DNA from: Zanthoxylum bungeanum
Taxonomy: Eukaryota; Streptophyta; Magnoliopsida; Sapindales; Rutaceae
Reading direction: 5' to 3'
Assembly: GCA_019454045.1 (NCBI GenBank)
Contig: SKCR01049664.1
Span: 176,994 to 240,993 of the forward strand
DNA length: 64,000 nucleotides
The notes below the pieces were generated by a model, which saw only the letters and a program-made list of their open reading frames with translations, made no database searches and was not told where the DNA came from. A program made the position numbers and the translations under genes. How positions within the stretch are numbered: the first letter of the stretch is position 1; every line of letters starts with the position of its first letter. Below, piece by piece: positions 59,001 through 64,000 of the stretch.

Positions 59001-59106
59001 ATTTCCCCTTCCGATATCCGTTTCCCGCGGCTTTCGTGACTCAAAAGGTAGTGCCTCCAAATGAGGCTCATCATCGGGTTTCACATGCGAAAATACAATG
59101 CCTACA
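56039..59106 (-). repeat. 3' LTR of gypsy element E
   Basis: 3068 bp bounded by the perfect inverted repeat TGTAGG...CCTACA. The outer part carries a 54-bp tandem array (56670-57015), three copies of a GGCGCGGC(G/A)AAG block (57062, 57246, 57424) and a duplicated segment (56453-56560 and 57607-57715). 57930-58850 is T-rich and without genes. Confidence 0.88.
56670..57015. repeat. 54-bp tandem array with GTTCGAACG palindromes in LTR E
   Basis: Six units contain CGTTCG(T/A)(A/G)T(A/G)GCGTT(C/T)GT(A/T)AACGCGTTCGAACGGAA. The word GTTCGAACG also appears near 58896 and 58944, at the other end of the LTR. Confidence 0.88.
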
Positions 59107-59125
59107 GTCGCCCCCACTTTGATGG
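59107..59125 (-). promoter_or_regulatory. Polypurine tract of element E
   Basis: Minus-strand CAAAGTGGGGGCGAC lies directly before the LTR start TGTAGGC. Confidence 0.85.
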
Positions 59126-59220
59126 GGCTTGTGCAGTGTGTGACAGTGACAGTCCTATCAAAGTTATGCAATGCATTTTACTTACCTGGCTAGCTAGCTG
59201 TCTCGAGCTGAGCTGATACT

Positions 59221-59650
59221 GCAGTGGACCTCGATCCTGAGACGCGTCTCGATGCTGCTGATGATGTGGGCCTCGAAACTGGGACGCATCCCAATAGCTG
59301 CAACCGACAACGGGGGCCTCGACCCTGGGACGCATCCCAAACCGCTGACAAAATGTGGGCCTCGACCCTGGGACGCATCCCGAAAATGATGATGCAGTGG
59401 ACCTCGATCCTGGGACGCATCCCAATAGCTGCAACCGACAACGGGGGCCTCGACCCTGGGACGCATCCCAATACCGCTGACAAAATGTGGGCCTCGACCC
59501 TGGGACGCATCCCGAAAATGATGATGCAGTGGACCTCGAACCTGGGACGCATCCCAATAGCTGCAACCGACAACGGGGGCCTCGACCCTGGGACGCATCC
59601 CAATACCGCTGACAAAATATGGGCCTCGACCCTGGGACGCATCCCGAAAA
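59221..59650. repeat. Higher-order tandem array (about 132 bp = 46+44+42) in the 3' region of element E
   Basis: GGGACGCATCCC recurs at 59281, 59327, 59370, 59412, 59458, 59502, 59544, 59590 and 59634. The spacers alternate in a fixed order of three types, giving a repeat unit of 131-132 bp, close to a multiple of three, which keeps frames open on both strands. It lies between integrase and the polypurine tract. 59650-60007 is spacer without a gene. Confidence 0.92.
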
Positions 59651-60007
59651 TGATGATGTGGAGCTTCGCTCCTCAGCCGATATGGGCTTCGCCCCCAAGC
59701 TGACACATGTGGAACCTCGCTCCTTAGCGATATGGGCTTCGCCCTCCGAGACCCATACCCGGAACTTAACTTCATTGGGACCTCAATCTTCAGATTACTG
59801 CCCATATCAAATGCTGTGCCTTTACTATCTCCGATTGACTTACTGCTCGCTCTTTTCCGTCTTCAACACCTGTTTACACAAAACAGAACAAACACAAAAA
59901 CATGCAATATAGGTTACGTGTATGCATGTGTGCAGGAGTTTTCTTATTCCGTTGGGTTAGGTCTTCCGCTGGCGACCAAGTCTTCTCAAGCAAGTACAAC
60001 TTCAACT

Positions 60008-61050
60008 TCAACGACGTGTTGATTGGTTCTGTGAATTCATTTCCTCCAAGTCTGATAGCTTCACTGCTCCATTTCCCAGGACTTTCTGAACGATGTAAGG
60101 TCCTTCCCAGTTAGGCCTGAATTTCCCTCTCAGATCCGTCGTCGACGGCCTCGACTGCTTAAGTATTAAATCACCCTTTCTGATCTTCGTGGGACGTACT
60201 TTCTTGTTGAATGCCCGGGCTAGTCTCTTCTGATACAACTGCATGTGATACAAAGACTTCGTTCTCTTCTCATCCAACAGTACCAACTGATCAAATCTCT
60301 GTGCGGCCCATTCCTGTTCCGGTAATTCTGCCTCTGCCAATACCCTCAGGGACTGTATTTCCACTTCTACTGGCAATACTGCTTCCATTCCGTAGACCAA
60401 GGAGTAAGGTGTTGCACCCGTTGCCGTTCTGACCGACGTTCTGTACCCCCACAAAGCATACGGTAACTTCTCAGCCCAATCTCTACAATTTTCTGTCATC
60501 TTGGCTAATTTGTCTTTATAGTCTTGTTGGCTGCCTCAACTGCCCCATTTGCCTGCGGCCTGTACGGTGATGACTTGTGGTGGCCTATCCCATGCCTCTG
60601 TAACATTGCCTTCGTCTCTCCTTGAAACTGGACCCCGTTGTCTGTCACTACATGATGCGGCATACCATACCGAAAAATGAGGTTCCGAGCTATGAATTTT
60701 GCCATCTGCTTCGCTGTAACATTACGGAAGGATTCGGCTTCCACCCATTTTGAGAAGTAATCTACTGCCACCACTATGAAGCGATGCCCATTAGATGCAT
60801 TTGGTCGAATTTCCCCATTCATATCAATTCCCCATGCTGAGAAAGGCCACGGCTCCGACAACCCGTGCAATTCTGTGTGCGGTAAGTGATTCAAATTACC
60901 ATGTGCTTGACAGTCATGACAGTGCTTTACCATCTTCGCGCAGTCTGTCTCTATGGTTGACCAATAAAACCCCTGTCTCACTATCTTGCGGGACAAGTTC
61001 AACCCATTCATGTGCGGACCACATACCCCGGCATATAGCTCTTCCATCAC
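60008..61050 (-). pseudogene. Gypsy E integrase
   Basis: Zinc-finger region LYAGVCGPHMNGL and HCHDCQAHGN; DDE residues in WGIDMNGEIR, HHVVTDNGVQFQG and NGAVEAANKTIKTN; C-terminal tail LPYALWGYRTSVRTATG, GMEAVLPVEVEI, KIRKGDLILK and FRPNWEGPYIVQKVL. The two frames (61050-60505 and 60499-60008) are separated by one frame break. All catalytic residues are present. Confidence 0.92.
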
Positions 61051-61059
61051 TTTCTGAGC

Positions 61060-62070
61060 TTATTCTTTTCTCAAACATTTCAACTGAATACCGTTTGCCT
61101 GCCTCTTGTACAGTTCCCCTCTCAAAGTCACATACTGGGAAGCCAACTTCTGAATGGCTATTCTGTCTTTTCTGCCCGCCCCTTCCGGGAATTCACCATG
61201 TTCCAGATACCTCTGAATGTCATAATACCAAGGTTTACCGTCGTCAACCTCAACTTTCAGAATTCTTTCTATCACATAAGCAGGTTTACTTGCTGTCGTC
61301 AGTACCAACGGTCTCATCACTAACTTCTCTGGATTTTCCCAAGTCGCTGCTAGTGTAGCCAATGCGTCTGCCATCTGATTCTCTTCCCTCGGTAGGTGCT
61401 GAAACTTACACTCGGGGATATCCTGTGCCAATTTTCTGAGGTGAAAAAGATAAGGCTTCAACCGTTCTTCCTTCAGTTCCCATTCTCCTCGCATCTGCTG
61501 GACTACCAACATAGAATCTCCGTAGATTTCCACACTCCCGGCCTTCAAGGCTATCAATGCTGTCAGGCCAAAAGCACATGCTTCATACTCAGCCATGTTA
61601 TTAGTCACTCTGAATGTCAACCTCTTAGCCAAAGGCAAAGTCTCTCCCTCGGGGGTTACTATCACGATCCCAATTCCGGCTCCCTTGTAATTTACTGCTC
61701 CATCAAAATACATCTTTCATCTCTGAACTGCTATGCTTGGATCTCTTCATCTGGAAACTCAAACTTATACTGATCCCCCTCAACAGGTTGCAATGCCAGA
61801 AATTCCGCTACTGCTCGTCCCTTGATCACTTTGGAGGTGATATACTCGATGTCAAACTCTGTCAACAATACCAACCATCGGCCCAGTTTTCCCACTAGTG
61901 AAGGCACTGAATGAAGATATTTCAGAGGATTCTCCTTTGCCACCCCTGGATCTTGTAAGACTGGAAGTAATGTCGCAACTTTCGGAAGCCCATACCACTG
62001 CAAGACAGATCTTCTCAACCTCCTGATATCGAGCCTCATACGGAAGCAGCTTCTTACTCAGATAATACAC
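61060..62070 (-). pseudogene. Gypsy E RNase H and spacer
   Basis: 62070-61731: RT connection end and the YLSKKLLPYEARYQEVEKIC segment. 61713-61060: RNase H fold with the acidic residues in MYFDGAVNYKGAG, NNMAEYEACAFG, IYGDSMLVVQQMRGEWEL and NQMADALATLA. After it comes the linker leading to integrase. The 217-codon frame is intact in itself, but joins to its neighbours are broken. Confidence 0.9.
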
Positions 62071-62595
62071 TGCATGTTCTACCCTGTCTCATCTGCTTGT
62101 ACCATCATACTCCCAGCTCTGATTCTATAGCCTCATACAAAGGTCTACGGCCTCGGAGGTTCAATACGGGTGGCTTCACCAGCAAACTCACTCAAGCATG
62201 TACGCCAGCTATGAATCCACTGTCATGACTACTCCACAGTTGAGATAGCATACCATGTCACCACATAAACTGGTGGTTGTACTGACTCCTGAAAGCTTTC
62301 TAGCATATTACTACCATCAGATACCGACCTATCGATCTCGCCTGTGACATCGGAGGTACTTCTATATAATCATTAGTTCTAGTGATCTCATGTTCTGATT
62401 CCTTATCCATGTTAATCATTCTGACTGATATTCATCTCAACTGGCTTATCTTTTCAACATCATAAAAGAACTCTCTGACTTATAGATGTCCCATGCCTAT
62501 CCGAACCGTGATGTTCTCTTTTTCAATCTTCTCAAGATGAGAGAATCAACAAGGATCTCTCGCATTCTTGATCTAAATTCGAACACTTTCCCATC

Positions 62596-63504
62596 TCACT
62601 GGCTGATCTCAACAGTTTTGAAGATCTCACATACGATTAACTGGCATCCGACTGATACTGAATCTTGATGCCATGACTTCCTTTTCTGTCTTCGGTGCAG
62701 GCATTCTGTGATTGCCTTGACTTTTCGGTCTACTCTATTCCGGCCATTCCCACTGTATGACCAAGCAATTTTCCTGATGTCACCAAACACACATTTTCTT
62801 GGGATTAAGCCGCAGTTTATATCTGTCACTCTCTGGAGGAACCTTTCCAATGCCTCATATGCCAACTCTCGTTTCTGATTTCCCATCATGTCATCCACAT
62901 ACACCTCAATCTCCTTGTGTATCAAGTCATGGAATAGTGTAGTGGCCATCCGCTGATAAGTAGCCCTGCATCCTTAAGCCCAAACGGCATACCTTATAAC
63001 AATAGTACCCCACTCGGTAACAAACAGTTTTGTGTTTATCTTCCTCAGCCATGAAACCTGATTGTACCTGAAAATCCATCTGCAAATGAATACATAGCAG
63101 ACAAAGCCGCACTATCAACCAGACATCTATATGCGGCAAAGGGAAATCATCTTTTGGACAAGCTTTATTGAGATCTCTGTAGTCTACACACATTCTGACC
63201 TTCCCATCTTTCTTCGGTACCGTACTATGTTAGCCAACCATTCAAGATATTTTACCACTTCCAGGAACCCCACATCTATCTGTTTCTTAACTTCCTCTCT
63301 GACTTTCTCAGCCCATTCTGGTCTCATCCGTCGAAGTTTCTGCTTTACTGGCCTCATATTCGGATAAGTTGGTATTGTGTGCTGGGCAATGTTTCTGTCT
63401 ACCCCGGGCATGTCCTCATAAGACCAAGCAAATACTTTGGCATATCTGACCAACACTTCTTCTAGTTTCTCCCTCTCTTCGGAGGTTACTTCACTTGCAA
63501 TCAA
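62596..63504 (-). pseudogene. Gypsy E reverse transcriptase
   Basis: VFAWSYEDMPGVDRNIAQHT and VDVGFL-type finger segment (63504-63184), MCVDYRDLNKACPKDDFPLP (63193), and the catalytic EVYVDDMMG at about 62900. The part between (thumb and palm segments GYNQI and MPFGLKNAG) is scrambled by indels, and 62071-62595 is too decayed to read except in pieces. Confidence 0.85.
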
Positions 63505-64000
63505 AATTTCTTTGGGGTTCTCAAGGTGCCCAAGTTAAATGCAATAGTTCTGGCTGAACTGATGTCAAATATGCTTGATTCATGCAGAGTGAAATGGAAA
63601 TGACTCAGGCAAGTAAGCAAAAGAAATGTCTTTATTATTGGATATGCGGAAGTACATTCAAATAAGTCAGGAAGGTAAATGTCTTCATCATCTATAGACA
63701 CTTCTTCCTTTGCAATCAGGTCTTCCTCAGGCTTCTCATCTTCTTCCAGAGTCAGGCTCTCTAACTTCATCAGCTCTTCTTCCCAAATATCTGCTTCCAC
63801 AGCTTTCGGTCAGTGGCTTCTCACCCAACAAATCCTGGAAGATCTCAAACCCAGGCACCACAATCCCATGGACTTTCACAGTTCAGGCTCTCCTTGATAC
63901 CCTGAAGCTTTCACAAAGCACTCCATCAGTTTCAGGCCCTTCTTCTTGACCTTCGGCTTTCTTCGTCAGATTTGTACCCCAAACCTTTCCGAGTAGTCTG
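63501..64000 (-). pseudogene. Gypsy E protease-RT linker, cut by window end
   Basis: Acidic segment EEELMKLESLTLEEDEKPEE (63800-63700), typical of the linker before RT in Tat-type elements, followed by a decayed stretch. The remainder of pol and gag lies outside. Confidence 0.6.

Larger units (their letters stand above)
56039..64000 (-). mobile_element. Ty3/gypsy element E (minus strand; 5' part outside window)
   Basis: 3' LTR 56039-59106, polypurine tract, repeat-rich 3' region, integrase, RNase H, RT and linker, continuing past the window end. The domain order, and an RNase H followed by a long spacer before integrase, fit the Tat lineage. It is inserted within D's 5' LTR after TGGGG (56034-56038), which would be its target duplication. 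Confidence 0.9.

Noticed and set aside
59102..59805. Long minus-strand frames (about 150-200 codons) in element E
   Set aside because: Created by a tandem array whose unit is close to a multiple of three; no start context or domain.

Overview
This window is nuclear DNA of a flowering plant, most likely a eudicot. It is almost entirely a nest of LTR retrotransposons with a few non-autonomous DNA transposons. I see no intact single-copy host gene, rRNA, tRNA or CRISPR array. The plant call rests on the Ty1/copia and Ty3/gypsy Athila/Tat-type polyproteins, plant-type primer binding sites, an antisense 'gypsy-type transposon' ORF, hAT-like MITEs and a captured plant cytokinin-activation gene.

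Left nest (1-25064). A gypsy element C (minus strand, LTR 24471-25064, degenerate gag and tandem arrays) is interrupted by a Ty1/copia element B (minus strand, 5' LTR 19312-21294, gag-pro 17141-18075, pol 6127-7661). B carries a hAT-like MITE with a perfect 8-bp target duplication (18583-19047). B is itself interrupted twice: by a complete copia element A (plus strand, 7662-17140, target duplication ATTAC on both sides), and by copy 1 of an unusual gypsy element (plus strand, 1-6126, 5' part outside the window).

Middle (25065-34459). This is AT-rich sequence with a MITE, microsatellites, two truncated MITE ends and two small unrecognised gene-like fragments.

Right nest (34460-64000). A Tat-type gypsy element D (minus strand) has its 3' LTR at 34460-35219, a multi-exon antisense ORF at 35989-38452, several tandem arrays, integrase, RT-RNase H, gag, and a partial 5' LTR at 55949-56038. 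D is interrupted inside its RNase H by copy 2 of the unusual element (minus strand, 42166-52008, complete, LTRs nearly identical). It is interrupted inside its 5' LTR by another gypsy element E (minus strand, 56039 to beyond the window end).

The main discovery is the element present as copies 1 and 2. It is an Athila-like LTR retrotransposon that keeps gag and protease, has lost RT, RNase H and the integrase core, and still ends in the integrase C-terminal tail. Downstream of that, before the 3' LTR, it carries two extra sense-strand genes: an unrecognised Cys-cluster ORF of about 182 aa, and an intron-free LONELY GUY (LOG)-type cytokinin riboside 5'-monophosphate phosphoribohydrolase gene with the PGGLGTLEE signature. 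Both copies share the whole layout, so the LOG gene belongs to a mobile family and is not a one-off insertion. Copy 2 looks young from its LTRs. Both LOG copies here are damaged, so activity would have to come from other family members. The idea that the element influences host cytokinin is inference.
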